Source: Flavobacteriales bacterium 34_180_T64
GTDB taxonomy: Bacteria > Bacteroidota > Bacteroidia > Flavobacteriales > Flavobacteriaceae
Direction: 5' to 3'
Assembly (NCBI GenBank): GCA_002162765.1
Contig: MAAR01000017.1
Location: 248,001 to 312,000 of the forward strand
Length of the DNA: 64,000 nt
The notes beneath the pieces are model-generated. The model did not search any database. It had not been told where the DNA came from and saw only the letters and a list, made by a program, of their open reading frames with translations. Positions 45,316 to 53,283 of the stretch are shown here, one piece after another. Both the position numbers and the translations under genes were made by a program. The stretch's first letter is position 1. Each line of letters starts with the position of its first letter.

Positions 45316-46350
45316 ATGAAAGTCCTTCTTTTTGCCACTGTGTTATCCCTTGTCGGTACTTGCGCCTCCAAACGACACACTGAAAAAATTCAAGATATAA
45401 AAGACAACATACGTTTTGAAGATTCAAATTACATTAATGAGTATGCGAATTCAATTACAGCACAAGAGCTAAGTAATCATGTGTATCATATTTCTTCGGA
45501 TGAATTCGAGGGACGAAAAACTGGAGAACAAGGACATTATAAAGCAGCTCATTTTTTAAAAGATTATTATATAAGTGAAAATATTGGTTCGCCTTTAGGT
45601 CAAGAAAATTACTATCAGCAAATACCAGAACCCTATTTTCCAGATGGTATAAAAAGCTCACAAAATATTCTTGCCTTTATTGAAGGGTCAGAATATCCAG
45701 AAGAAATCGTAATTATTTCTGCACATCTCGACCATTTAGGAATTGATGATGCTACTATTTTTAATGGTGCTGATGATAACGGATCAGGTACTGCAGCGCT
45801 TCTAGAAATGGCACAGGCTTTTAAAAAAGCTGAGCTAGCAGGTTTTGGCCCTAAACGAAGTATTCTATTCCTACATCTTACTGGCGAAGAGGAAGGTCTT
45901 ATTGGGTCGCGATATTATTCTGATCATCCAGTTTTTTCATTAGATGAAACCGTAGTAAATCTCAACATTGATATGATTGGCAGAGTCGATGAAAATCATG
46001 CAGATAACCCAAACTACATCTATATCATTGGAGCTGATCGTTTAAGTACTGAATTGCATTATATTTCTGAAGCTGTAAATTCAAATTTCACTAACCTAAC
46101 TTTAGACTACACCTTAAATAGTGACAGTGACACCAACCGTTATTACTATAGGTCTGATCATTATAATTTTGCGTTAAATGACATTCCTGTTATATTTTAC
46201 TTTAGTGGCGAACATGCCGATTATCATTTAGCTACGGACACAGCTGAAAAATTAGATTATGAGTTATTAGAAAAACGTACCCAACTTATTTTTTCTACGG
46301 CTTGGTATATCGCTAATTCTGAATTTCGTCTAATTGCCGATAAATCTTAA
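45316..46350 (+). CDS. M28-family aminopeptidase, compact form without PA domain
   Basis: 344 residues. The signal ends in LVGTCAS, probably a lipoprotein. All five di-zinc ligands of M28 are visible: His in SAHLDHLG near 136, Asp in NGADDNGSG, Glu pair in LTGEEEGLIGSRYY, Asp in NIDMIGRVDE, and His in YRSDHYNFAL. HVYHISSDEFEGRKTGEQG at the start and DYHLATDTAEKL at the end match the second copy. It should cleave N-terminal residues from peptides in the periplasm or at the surface. It lies just before its longer paralog. Confidence 0.9.
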   Translation: MKVLLFATVLSLVGTCASKRHTEKIQDIKDNIRFEDSNYINEYANSITAQELSNHVYHISSDEFEGRKTGEQGHYKAAHFLKDYYISENIGSPLGQENYYQQIPEPYFPDGIKSSQNILAFIEGSEYPEEIVIISAHLDHLGIDDATIFNGADDNGSGTAALLEMAQAFKKAELAGFGPKRSILFLHLTGEEEGLIGSRYYSDHPVFSLDETVVNLNIDMIGRVDENHADNPNYIYIIGADRLSTELHYISEAVNSNFTNLTLDYTLNSDSDTNRYYYRSDHYNFALNDIPVIFYFSGEHADYHLATDTAEKLDYELLEKRTQLIFSTAWYIANSEFRLIADKS

Positions 46351-46461
46351 TAACATTTTAATGATTCTGGTAATACTGTGTTAAAAACCTAAGTGATTTT
46401 AAAACTTATCGACTCGTTTTTAGTAAGTTCGCACATCCCTAATAAATAAAATAGCTTTTTA

Positions 46462-48045
46462 ATGAAAAACTATATATTAATTGTCAGTATTTTAAGCTGC
46501 TTTGTTAGTTGCAAATCGTCACATCAAAACGAATCAGAAAACGCAACTAAAACTACAGCAAGTCCTTTAGAATACGGAAATACTATTACTTCATCAGAAC
46601 TCAAAGACTTACTTTACACCTACGCTTCTGATGAGTTTGAAGGTCGTGAAACTGGAGAACCTGGTCAAAAGAAAGCCGTTGAATTTCTCAAACAACAATA
46701 CCTAACATTGGGCATTTCTTCTCCACCTTCTGAAACTGATTATTTTCAAGACGTCCCTTTAGTTAAGCAATTTGTCCCTGAGATTGAATTTATTCTGAAT
46801 GGAGAATCTGCAACAATGTTTGATGAATTTGTTTCAGTTGGCACCGCTGACACTCAGGTTTTTACCGCGGATGAAATCGTTTATGTGGGTTATGGTATTG
46901 AAACGGACTCCTACTCCGATTATAATAATATTGATGTTAAAAATAAAGTTGTACTAATCAAAGCTGGTGAAGCACAAAATAAAGATGGGACCTATGTCAC
47001 ATCTGGAGCAACTGATGAAACTGTATGGTCTTCTGGTCGTAGAGCTCGAAATGCAAAACGAGACATTGCTAAGGAAAAAGGTGCCAAAGCTGTGCTAGTT
47101 GTTGATAATTTGGCTCATGCTTATTACTCAAAATATTATTCTAAACTAGCTGAATCTGGTAAAAGCGGAAGGGTGTCTTTAGTAACAAAAGACAAAAACA
47201 TGCTTATGTTTTTAATTAGTGAAGCATTAGGTCAATCTATGTTTCGTGAAATACTTACAAGTAATTCTGCGCAAATTATAAAGACCGATTTAAGTCTAAC
47301 TATTAAAAACAAAACTGAACCTGTATCATCAGAAAACGTAGTCGCTTTTATTAAAGGGTCTGAAAAACCAAATGAATTCATAGTCGTTTCAGCCCATTTG
47401 GATCATGAAGGAATTCGAGGCGAAAACATCTATAATGGTGCCGACGATGACGGCTCTGGTACAGTTGCGTTACTTGAAATGGCTGAAGCATTTCAAACTG
47501 CTGTTAAAAACGGAGATACGCCCAAGCGTTCAATCGTGTTTTTACATGTTACAGCTGAGGAAAGAGGTTTATTAGGTTCAAGACATTATACCGATAATGA
47601 TCCTATTTTTCCATTAGAACAAACGGTTGCCAATTTAAATATTGATATGATTGGTCGCGTAGACAAATTACATACAGAAGATCGAAACTATGTATATGCA
47701 ATTGGTTCTGATCGTTTAAGCGAAGAACTAAAAGTGATTTCTGAAGTAGCAAACAACACCTATACGAAGATCACTTTAGATTATAGATATGATGACGAAA
47801 AGGATAAGAATCGTTACTATTACAGATCAGACCATTATAATTTTGCTAAACATAATGTGCCTGTAATATTTTATTTCAATGGATCTCATGACGATTACCA
47901 TAAGCCAACGGATACTCCTGACAAGATTGAATATGATTTACTAGAAAACAGAACGCGACTCGTGTTTTATACAGCTTGGGAACTGGCTAATCGCGAAGAT
48001 AGAATTACAGTTGACGAAAAACATACGGTGAAAACTTCAGAATAG
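46462..48045 (+). CDS. M28-family aminopeptidase with PA insert, lipoprotein
   Basis: 527 residues with lipobox FVSC. Residues about 30-120 match the first part of the upstream paralog (YASDEFEGRETGEPGQ). A PA-type protease-associated domain is inserted at about 125-290 (VGYGIETDSYSDYNNIDVKNKVVLI; KGAKAVLVVDN). The catalytic part follows, with SAHLDHEG near 311, NGADDDGSG, VTAEERGLLGSRHY, NIDMIGRVDK and YRSDHYNFAKH. All metal ligands are kept. The PA domain may guide substrate access. Arranged in tandem with the compact copy, 111 bases apart. Confidence 0.92.
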   Translation: MKNYILIVSILSCFVSCKSSHQNESENATKTTASPLEYGNTITSSELKDLLYTYASDEFEGRETGEPGQKKAVEFLKQQYLTLGISSPPSETDYFQDVPLVKQFVPEIEFILNGESATMFDEFVSVGTADTQVFTADEIVYVGYGIETDSYSDYNNIDVKNKVVLIKAGEAQNKDGTYVTSGATDETVWSSGRRARNAKRDIAKEKGAKAVLVVDNLAHAYYSKYYSKLAESGKSGRVSLVTKDKNMLMFLISEALGQSMFREILTSNSAQIIKTDLSLTIKNKTEPVSSENVVAFIKGSEKPNEFIVVSAHLDHEGIRGENIYNGADDDGSGTVALLEMAEAFQTAVKNGDTPKRSIVFLHVTAEERGLLGSRHYTDNDPIFPLEQTVANLNIDMIGRVDKLHTEDRNYVYAIGSDRLSEELKVISEVANNTYTKITLDYRYDDEKDKNRYYYRSDHYNFAKHNVPVIFYFNGSHDDYHKPTDTPDKIEYDLLENRTRLVFYTAWELANREDRITVDEKHTVKTSE

Positions 48046-48065
48046 CATCACATAAATATTTGAGT

Positions 48066-48095
48066 AAAAGCCTTTCTAAGTTGAAAGGCTTTTTG
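48066..48095 (+). terminator. Rho-independent terminator after the second M28 gene
   Basis: A perfect stem AAAAGCCTTTC / GAAAGGCTTTT around TAAGTT, continued by T-rich sequence. Confidence 0.85.
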
Positions 48096-48129
48096 TTTGC
48101 CTATATATACTCTCATTAATTATACTCAC

Positions 48130-48158
48130 AAAAAAAACCCTCAAATTGCTTTGAAGGC
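48130..48158 (-). terminator. Terminator of tRNA-His
   Basis: On the minus strand, CCTTCAAA pairs with TTTGAGGG (one G-T pair) around GCAA, then T8. It begins about 10 bases after the tRNA. Confidence 0.75.
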
Positions 48159-48168
48159 TTTATTATTG

Positions 48169-48243
48169 GGTGGAAGATGGGGCTCGAACCCACGACCCTC
48201 GGTACCACAAACCGATGCTCTAACCAACTGAGCTACAACCACC
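48169..48243 (-). tRNA. tRNA-His (anticodon GUG)
   Basis: 75 bases including the genomically encoded G-1 at 48243, opposite the discriminator C. The D stem GCTC/GAGC, anticodon stem TCGGT/ACCGA with GTG at 48208-48206, and T stem GTGGG/CCCAT are regular. The acceptor arms GTGGTTG and CTTCCAC show two adjacent T-T mismatches at pairs 5-68 and 6-67. CCA is not encoded. The G-1 identity element confirms the histidine assignment. Confidence 0.95.
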
Positions 48244-48308
48244 ATTTTAATTAGGACTGCAAATGTAAACGATTTCAGTTTTCTTACAAAACCTTTTTAT
48301 GAATTATT

Positions 48309-49031
48309 TTACTTTAAATCAAAAAAACTATCCGCCGCAACATAACGTTCTACATTATAGCCTTCTGCATGCTCCACACCTACCATGCGACCTAAATCTC
48401 TTGCACGATAAATAATGCTATCAGTAAAATTCTTACTCGAAATTGGAGTTTCTGGCTCCTCACTGTTAGCATCATAAAACTGGGTTCTATACGCGAGCAC
48501 AGATTCCATTTTTTGATCAATATATCCAGAAATATCGATAAGTACATCTGGTTCAATGTTTTTCCATTGGATATAATGATACACTTGTTTTGGACGCCAT
48601 GGTTCTTGCCAACCATCCAAATCTTCATGTTTGGTGTCTATTTTCATTAATCCGCTTAAAAAGCAAGCATCGCTTACCAGTTGACTCCCCTTTCCATGAT
48701 CAATATGTCTATCGTCAACCGCATTACACAATACAATTTCTGGCTTGTACTTGCGAATCATTTTAATAAGCTCTAATTGATGTGTTTTATCATTAACGAA
48801 AAATCCATCTGCAAATTCCATGTTTTCACGAACTGTTACACCTAAAATCTTTCCTGCATTAGCCGATTCTTCATCTCGCGTTTCTGCCGTTCCTCTTGTA
48901 CCAAGTTCGCCACGTGTTAAATCAATAACACCTACAGTTTTCCCATTGGCTATTTCTTTAGCTATGGTCCCTCCACAACCTAATTCCACATCATCTGGAT
49001 GTGCTCCAATGGCAAGTATATCTAATTTCAT
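48309..49031 (-). CDS. bshB1: Bacillithiol biosynthesis deacetylase BshB1
   Basis: 240 residues, normal for BshB. The LmbE/PIG-L zinc site is complete: IGAHPDDVELGCGG at about 7-20 (His, Asp and Asp) and the second His in DDRHIDHGKG near 108-114. TRGELGTRGTAETRDEE marks the BshB1 branch. It removes the acetyl group from GlcNAc-malate during synthesis of bacillithiol, the main low-molecular thiol in many Bacteroidota and Firmicutes. BshA and BshC are not in the window. Confidence 0.92.
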   Translation of the reverse strand: MKLDILAIGAHPDDVELGCGGTIAKEIANGKTVGVIDLTRGELGTRGTAETRDEESANAGKILGVTVRENMEFADGFFVNDKTHQLELIKMIRKYKPEIVLCNAVDDRHIDHGKGSQLVSDACFLSGLMKIDTKHEDLDGWQEPWRPKQVYHYIQWKNIEPDVLIDISGYIDQKMESVLAYRTQFYDANSEEPETPISSKNFTDSIIYRARDLGRMVGVEHAEGYNVERYVAADSFFDLK

Positions 49032-49066
49032 AGTTATATATTATATTATTACAAATTACAATTAAG

Positions 49067-49969
49067 CTATTGCTTCCATATTTTTTGCTCTGCTTTATTT
49101 AAAAATGTCCAAGCTAAAACTCGGGATTGCTTATTACCTTGTCGTAGGTCTAAGAGTTTCATTTCAAAAACACCTAACTTTTTTAAAGATGCTTGCATAG
49201 ATTTTAATTTTTTTTTATTTGAGACTAAGCTAGAAAACCAAAAACATTGGGTTTTGTAAAGCGAACTTTGATATAAATAATTATGTAAAAAAGCCTTTTC
49301 TCCTCCTTTATAAATTAATTCATTATTTGTGCCAGCAAAATTCCGAACCTCCTTACCATCTTTCCCTAAACCTTTTATTTTTTTAGCATTAGCTGCCTCA
49401 GCTTCTGCTTCGTCTTTATAAAACGGCGGATTACAAATTACAGCCGAAAACCGATCTGTTGGAGTTACTATTTCTGTTAATATTTGCGAAGCATCTTTTT
49501 GTATCCTCAATTCGATTACATCTTGTATGCCATTCTTATCAAGAATACTTTGCGCATTTTTCAACGATCTTTCGTCTATATCTGTTCCTACAAACCGCCA
49601 ATTATATATTATATTTCCTAACAAAGGATAGATACATGTTGCTCCAGTGCCTATATCCAAAATCGTTACGTTTTTATTTATATCTGATGCCTCTAGCAAT
49701 AATGATATGCGATCAATGTAACTTTGTCTTCCGGGTATTGGTGGACATAAATTAGAGTCTGGAAATTCCCAATACTTAATCTTTCCCTTAGCGAATAACA
49801 GAGCCGTATTTAGAGCTTTCACTGCCTTCGGACTTCCAAAATCAATAGTCTTCGTTTCATAAGCGTTAACAAAAACAAATGGAATTAATTCTGGATGAAC
49901 AGCACAGAGCTTCTCAAAATTATATACGGATTTTGATCTGTGTTTTAATGTTGTCTTACTCATTTTCAA
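49067..49969 (-). CDS. rlmF: 23S rRNA (adenine-1618-N6)-methyltransferase RlmF
   Basis: 300 residues. The class I methyltransferase motifs are LDIGTGATCIYPLLG (SAM site) and NPPFYKDEAEA (the NPPF/Y active site of N6-adenine enzymes). The family-specific stretch ARKIxGLG appears as NAKKIKGLGKDG, and GGEKAFLHNYLYQSSLY is also characteristic of RlmF. It methylates A1618 of 23S rRNA. It is 35 bases upstream of bshB1 on the same strand, so they may be co-transcribed although unrelated in role. Confidence 0.9.
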   Translation of the reverse strand: MKMSKTTLKHRSKSVYNFEKLCAVHPELIPFVFVNAYETKTIDFGSPKAVKALNTALLFAKGKIKYWEFPDSNLCPPIPGRQSYIDRISLLLEASDINKNVTILDIGTGATCIYPLLGNIIYNWRFVGTDIDERSLKNAQSILDKNGIQDVIELRIQKDASQILTEIVTPTDRFSAVICNPPFYKDEAEAEAANAKKIKGLGKDGKEVRNFAGTNNELIYKGGEKAFLHNYLYQSSLYKTQCFWFSSLVSNKKKLKSMQASLKKLGVFEMKLLDLRQGNKQSRVLAWTFLNKAEQKIWKQ

Positions 49970-50036
49970 TTAATGTATCTACTTTTTTTTTCTTATCCAG
50001 ATTATTAGTCTTAACCTTAAAATTACGAATAATTGC

Positions 50037-51443
50037 TTAGACTTTCACGGTCTTCCATCGTCCTTTTTTAAACCAAATCATACCTACAATTGCAATAAGC
50101 ACCTCCGCTAAAGTAATGGAAACAAATACACCTAATGGACCATAACCAAGAGTTACGGCAAATGCATATGCAAAAGGTAATTGAAACAGCCAGAAACAAA
50201 CAAAATTAATATAGGTAGGTGTTTTGGTATCACCTGCCCCATTAAAAGCGTTAATGATTACCATCCCATAACCATAAAAGATATAACCAGCAGCAATTAC
50301 TCTTAAACATAAGCTTCCATTTTTGATTACTTCTGTTTCAATAGTAAACCAACTAATAATTTCAGGAGCAAAAACCAAATATATTACAGATACAACACCC
50401 ATAAAAATAGCAGCATATTTCCCTGTTTTCCAAACAGATTTTTCGGCACGTTCTGGCTGATTGGCACCAAGATTCTGTCCGACTAAAGTTGCAGCTGCAT
50501 TACTCATTCCCCATGCTGGCATTAAAGTAAACATCATCACTCGAATGGCGATAGTATATCCCGCTAACACCTCACTACCAAACTCGCTCACAATACGCAT
50601 TAAAAACACCCATGATGATGTTCCTATTAAAAACTGTCCAATTCCTCCTAAAGAGACCCGAATGATATTCAGCATAATACTGGTACGCAAAACAATATCT
50701 TTTATACCTATTTTTATCTTACTCCATCCATAGAATAAAATAACGAGCTGTAAAACCACAGCTGTCCCTCGTCCAATTGTAGTTGCTATTGCAGCGCCCT
50801 CCACACCGTAAGCTGGAATTGGTCCGAAGCCAAAAATAAACATAGGATCCAATATGATATTGAGTCCATTGGACACTATTAACGTCCACATAGCAACCGA
50901 AGCATCACCTGCTCCTCTAAAAATGGCATTGATTAAAAACAACAGCATAATAGTAATGTTCCCCCCAAGTAGCACCTGAGTATATCCATAGCCTTCGGCT
51001 ATTAAATCGGGTTCACCACCCATAAGCCCTAAAATTTCTTTAGGATATAAAATTCCAAATACACTAATAATAAGAGCAACGGCTATACCCAACATAATTA
51101 CTTGCACAGCAGCCTGAGAAGCACCTTCATTGTCTTTTTCACCAATCCGTCTAGCCACAATTGCAGTGGCTGCCATACTCAATCCAATGGCTACAGCATA
51201 CACTAAAGTAATAACCGATTCTGTTAGTCCAATTGTAGCTACTGCGTTTACCGAAACTTGAGACACATAAAATATATCGACGATAGCAAAAATTGATTCC
51301 ATGAGCATTTCTAAAATCATGGGAATAGAAAGCATGAATACAGCTCTACGAATGCTGCCAGTAGTGAATTCCTTTTCTTTACCAGTAACGGCTATTTTAA
51401 AATAATTAAATAATTGTTTGAATGATATGGTTTTTGATTGCAT
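50037..51443 (-). CDS. MATE-family multidrug/sodium antiporter
   Basis: 468 residues with 12 predicted membrane helices in two similar six-helix halves. Typical MATE stretches are SIRRAVFMLSIPMILEMLMES, VSVNAVATIGLTESVITLVYA, NAIFRGAGDASVAMW and the second-half counterpart NAFNGAGDTKTPTY. MATE proteins export cationic drugs or metabolites in exchange for Na+ or H+. The substrate cannot be inferred. A single gene, transcribed away from the small basic protein gene. Confidence 0.92.
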   Translation of the reverse strand: MQSKTISFKQLFNYFKIAVTGKEKEFTTGSIRRAVFMLSIPMILEMLMESIFAIVDIFYVSQVSVNAVATIGLTESVITLVYAVAIGLSMAATAIVARRIGEKDNEGASQAAVQVIMLGIAVALIISVFGILYPKEILGLMGGEPDLIAEGYGYTQVLLGGNITIMLLFLINAIFRGAGDASVAMWTLIVSNGLNIILDPMFIFGFGPIPAYGVEGAAIATTIGRGTAVVLQLVILFYGWSKIKIGIKDIVLRTSIMLNIIRVSLGGIGQFLIGTSSWVFLMRIVSEFGSEVLAGYTIAIRVMMFTLMPAWGMSNAAATLVGQNLGANQPERAEKSVWKTGKYAAIFMGVVSVIYLVFAPEIISWFTIETEVIKNGSLCLRVIAAGYIFYGYGMVIINAFNGAGDTKTPTYINFVCFWLFQLPFAYAFAVTLGYGPLGVFVSITLAEVLIAIVGMIWFKKGRWKTVKV

Positions 51444-51586
51444 TGTGTTTTTTTAATTGAAATCCTTCCTAAACATAGAGGTACTTAACATTAGACATCG
51501 CTTCAAGTTGTCGTTTTTTTTAGTACATATTACGTATACAATCATAGACCCTACAAATACTCAGGAATAAATTGACAACTGCAAGC

Positions 51587-51745
51587 CTAGTCTGTATCTG
51601 ACTTTGGCTTAGCTCCTTTTACAATTGCCCGTAGACGCTCTTTACGAAGTGATTCTTCAGATTTTTTCTTATTCTTTTTCTGTGCAACAAGACGACTGTG
51701 TTTTGCCTTGTTTTTTGTGTTTTTCTCTTTGCCCTTCTTAGCCAT
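51587..51745 (-). CDS. 52-residue highly basic protein of unknown function
   Basis: An open frame of 52 codons in the gap between the MATE and HAD genes, from the ATG at 51745 to the TAG at 51587. It begins MAKKGKEKNTKNKAKHSRLV and has 20 Lys or Arg in 52 residues, with an acidic end (PKSDTD). It resembles small ribosome- or nucleic-acid-associated proteins in composition, but I do not recognise the family. On the minus strand TAGTTTTG (51782-51775) could be a -7 promoter element. The clean ATG, charge pattern and lack of another gene here support it. Confidence 0.6.
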   Translation of the reverse strand: MAKKGKEKNTKNKAKHSRLVAQKKNKKKSEESLRKERLRAIVKGAKPKSDTD

Positions 51746-51848
51746 TGTACTTTAAATGTGTCTAATTTGAACATCAAAACTACCACTTATTTTTAGGTTT
51801 GTGGAAACCAATTCTTTATATATCTTCGTATCAACTAAACCAACCCTC

Positions 51849-52505
51849 ATGCTAAAAGCCGTATTATTTGATATGGATGGTGTTATTGTAGATACCGAAC
51901 CGCTCCATCACAAAGCCTACTACAAGATGTTTAATGATGTTAATATTGAAGTCTCAGCAGCGCTATACCAATCTTTTACTGGACAATCCACGCTTAGCAT
52001 TTGCAAACAGCTCATAGAACAATTTAAGCTCCAACTAGGGCCTCAAACGATGATGGATTTAAAACGAGCACATTTCAAATATTTGTTTGAACATGACGAG
52101 TCGCTTGCGCTTATTGATGGCGTTTTAGATTTAATTAAAGACTATTATAACAACGGACTTACTTTAGTCCTTGCCTCTTCGGCATCCATGCCAAATATCA
52201 GCCGTATTTTTAAGCGTTTTGCATTAGACCAATACTTCGTTGCCAAACTTTCGGGAGCAGATTTAAAAGCTTCGAAACCCCATCCAGAAATATTTATCAA
52301 TGCTGCCAAGGCTTCTGGACATACTAGACGTGAATGCATCGTTATAGAAGATTCTACTAACGGGATTGCTGCTGCGAAAGCCGCCGGAATCTACTGTGTA
52401 GGCTTTCAAAGCCCACATTCTAAAAATCAAAACTATACGAAAGCCGATTTGGTAATTTCTAGTTTTAGGGAAATCGAATTTGCCAAAGTTTTGAAAGTGT
52501 TTTAG
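51849..52505 (+). CDS. HAD-superfamily phosphatase / phosphoglucomutase-like
   Basis: About 218 residues from the ATG at 51849; a GTG at 51801 is ignored because MLKAVLFDMDGVIVD is the family start. All HAD motifs are present: nucleophile FDMDGVIVDTEPLHH at 6-20, motif II VLASSASMPNI, Lys in KASKPHPEIF, and VIEDSTNGIAAAKAAG with the acidic metal ligands. The cap is the helical type (C1). Similar proteins are beta-phosphoglucomutases or sugar-phosphate phosphatases, and the substrate is not determined. A single gene. Confidence 0.9.
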   Translation: MLKAVLFDMDGVIVDTEPLHHKAYYKMFNDVNIEVSAALYQSFTGQSTLSICKQLIEQFKLQLGPQTMMDLKRAHFKYLFEHDESLALIDGVLDLIKDYYNNGLTLVLASSASMPNISRIFKRFALDQYFVAKLSGADLKASKPHPEIFINAAKASGHTRRECIVIEDSTNGIAAAKAAGIYCVGFQSPHSKNQNYTKADLVISSFREIEFAKVLKVF

Positions 52506-52568
52506 AATAATATCCTACTTCATAGTCAGTATCAAATCACAACTCTTTTCTTAATACATTGTTAAAGT

Positions 52569-52588
52569 CTGTTAACAAGGGTTAACAG
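52569..52588. promoter_or_regulatory. Perfect inverted repeat upstream of the microprotein pair
   Basis: CTGTTAACAAGGGTTAACAG: two 8-base arms around AAGG. It ends 3 bases before the predicted -35 element and could bind a dimeric regulator. It could also act as a hairpin ending transcription from the HAD gene, but no T run follows. Confidence 0.5.
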
Positions 52589-52590
52589 GT

Positions 52591-52615
52591 GTAACATATT
52601 AGAAATGAAGTCGTC
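52591..52615 (+). promoter_or_regulatory. ECF-sigma-type promoter before the microprotein pair
   Basis: GTAAC at 52591-52595, a 16-base spacer and CGTC at 52612-52615 match the general AAC-N16/17-CGTC form of extracytoplasmic-function sigma promoters. There is no TAnnTTTG element here. Transcription would begin near 52622, about 24 bases before the first ATG. Confidence 0.55.
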
Positions 52616-52645
52616 TATACAGTATAAACAATCAAATAAAACAAA

Positions 52646-52732
52646 ATGAGAACATTACATAACAATAAAATTTCAGCGACATCAAACACGACAAAAACGT
52701 TTGTATGGAACTCGAAAAGACGATATAACTAA
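52646..52732 (+). CDS. 28-residue basic microprotein, copy 1
   Basis: A short open frame (ATG to TAA, 28 codons). Its residues run MRTLHNNKISATSN then TTKTFVWNSKRRYN. It has six Lys or Arg, no acidic residue, a single Trp at 21 and a basic KRRY end. It has no signal peptide or membrane segment. It is matched by a second copy 35 bases downstream that is identical at 23 of 28 positions. Between the two, 12 codons differ: 7 are silent and the other 5 are mild replacements, which argues for a translated, selected peptide. Family not recognised; function unknown. Confidence 0.7.
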   Translation: MRTLHNNKISATSNTTKTFVWNSKRRYN

Positions 52733-52767
52733 AACATAAGAATAACCATCAATTAAATTTTAATAGC

Positions 52768-52854
52768 ATGAGAACTTTAAACAACAATAGAATTACAGCT
52801 ACATCAAACACGACAAAAACATTTGTTTGGAACACGAAAAGGCGTTACAGTTAA
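52768..52854 (+). CDS. 28-residue basic microprotein, copy 2
   Basis: The second tandem copy, also 28 codons, ATG to TAA: MRTLNNNRITATSN then TTKTFVWNTKRRYS. It differs from copy 1 at residues 5, 8, 10, 23 and 28 only, and its charge pattern is the same (six Lys or Arg, no acidic residue). The central ATSNTTKTFVWN block is unchanged in protein and nearly so in DNA. The two copies lie in one short transcription unit closed by a terminator at 52901-52938. It is preceded by an AT-rich spacer without a clear ribosome-binding site, as is usual for the group. Confidence 0.7.
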   Translation: MRTLNNNRITATSNTTKTFVWNTKRRYS

Positions 52855-52900
52855 TAAACTGGTTATCTAGCGATAACACATCAATCAAAACAATCAATAA

Positions 52901-52938
52901 ACACCCTTGTGAATTTATATTTTCAAGGGTGTCTTTTT
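52901..52938 (+). terminator. Terminator closing the microprotein unit
   Basis: A 9-base stem (ACACCCTTG / CAAGGGTGT) around a 14-base AT-rich loop, followed by CTTTTTAT. With the ECF promoter it bounds an RNA of about 315 bases. Confidence 0.8.
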
Positions 52939-52969
52939 ATCTGTTTATTTTAAACCAATTACGTAAACC

Positions 52970-53254
52970 TTAGTCGTAATTAATCCGATCACGAATAGTG
53001 CCGTCTTGCCTGTGTATAATAACATCGGCATTGTGCTTTTTGGCCAATCGTTTGGCTTTTCTAATGGCAGTATCTTGACGCCTGTGTTTAGACGTGATGC
53101 GCTTATTGCCTTCACGACGTACAGCCCAATCATCTCGATATGGTACTACATGTTGGTGCCAGGTTCTTGGTGTGCTGCGTGAACTTTTAAAAAAAGCTTC
53201 AAAAAGCTCAATTATAATTTGTATCCAAGATTCTTGTTTGCTGTTTTTTCGCAT
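52970..53254 (-). CDS. DUF2188 protein
   Basis: 94 residues. The C-terminal half matches the DUF2188 pattern: HVVPYRDDWAVRREGNKRITSKHRRQ, with a helix rich in Lys and Ala (DTAIRKAKRLAKKHNADV), then IIHRQDGTIRDRINYD. The N-terminal 30 residues are an extension with a hydrophobic helix (IQIIIELFEAFFK). DUF2188 proteins are small and of unknown function; their basic face suggests nucleic-acid contact. It starts 29 bases after the ccsBA stop on the same strand and converges on the microprotein terminator. Confidence 0.8.
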   Translation of the reverse strand: MRKNSKQESWIQIIIELFEAFFKSSRSTPRTWHQHVVPYRDDWAVRREGNKRITSKHRRQDTAIRKAKRLAKKHNADVIIHRQDGTIRDRINYD

Positions 53255-53283
53255 ACTACAATTGTTATATGTCGAAGATAATG

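Noticed and set aside
49459..49755. A 98-codon plus-strand frame opposite rlmF
   Set aside because: It is antisense to conserved rlmF motifs, and its protein is low-complexity hydrophobic without a family.
51520..51545. TACGTATA palindrome upstream of the MATE gene as an operator
   Set aside because: It is short and AT-rich, about 90 bases from the start codon; chance is a sufficient explanation.
52862..52877. GTTATC-TAGC-GATAAC hairpin after the second microprotein as the terminator
   Set aside because: Only 6 base pairs and no T run; the stem at 52901-52938 is a much better terminator.
52945..53133. A 62-codon minus-strand frame overlapping the DUF2188 gene
   Set aside because: The overlapping 94-residue frame matches DUF2188 over its length, so this is its shadow.
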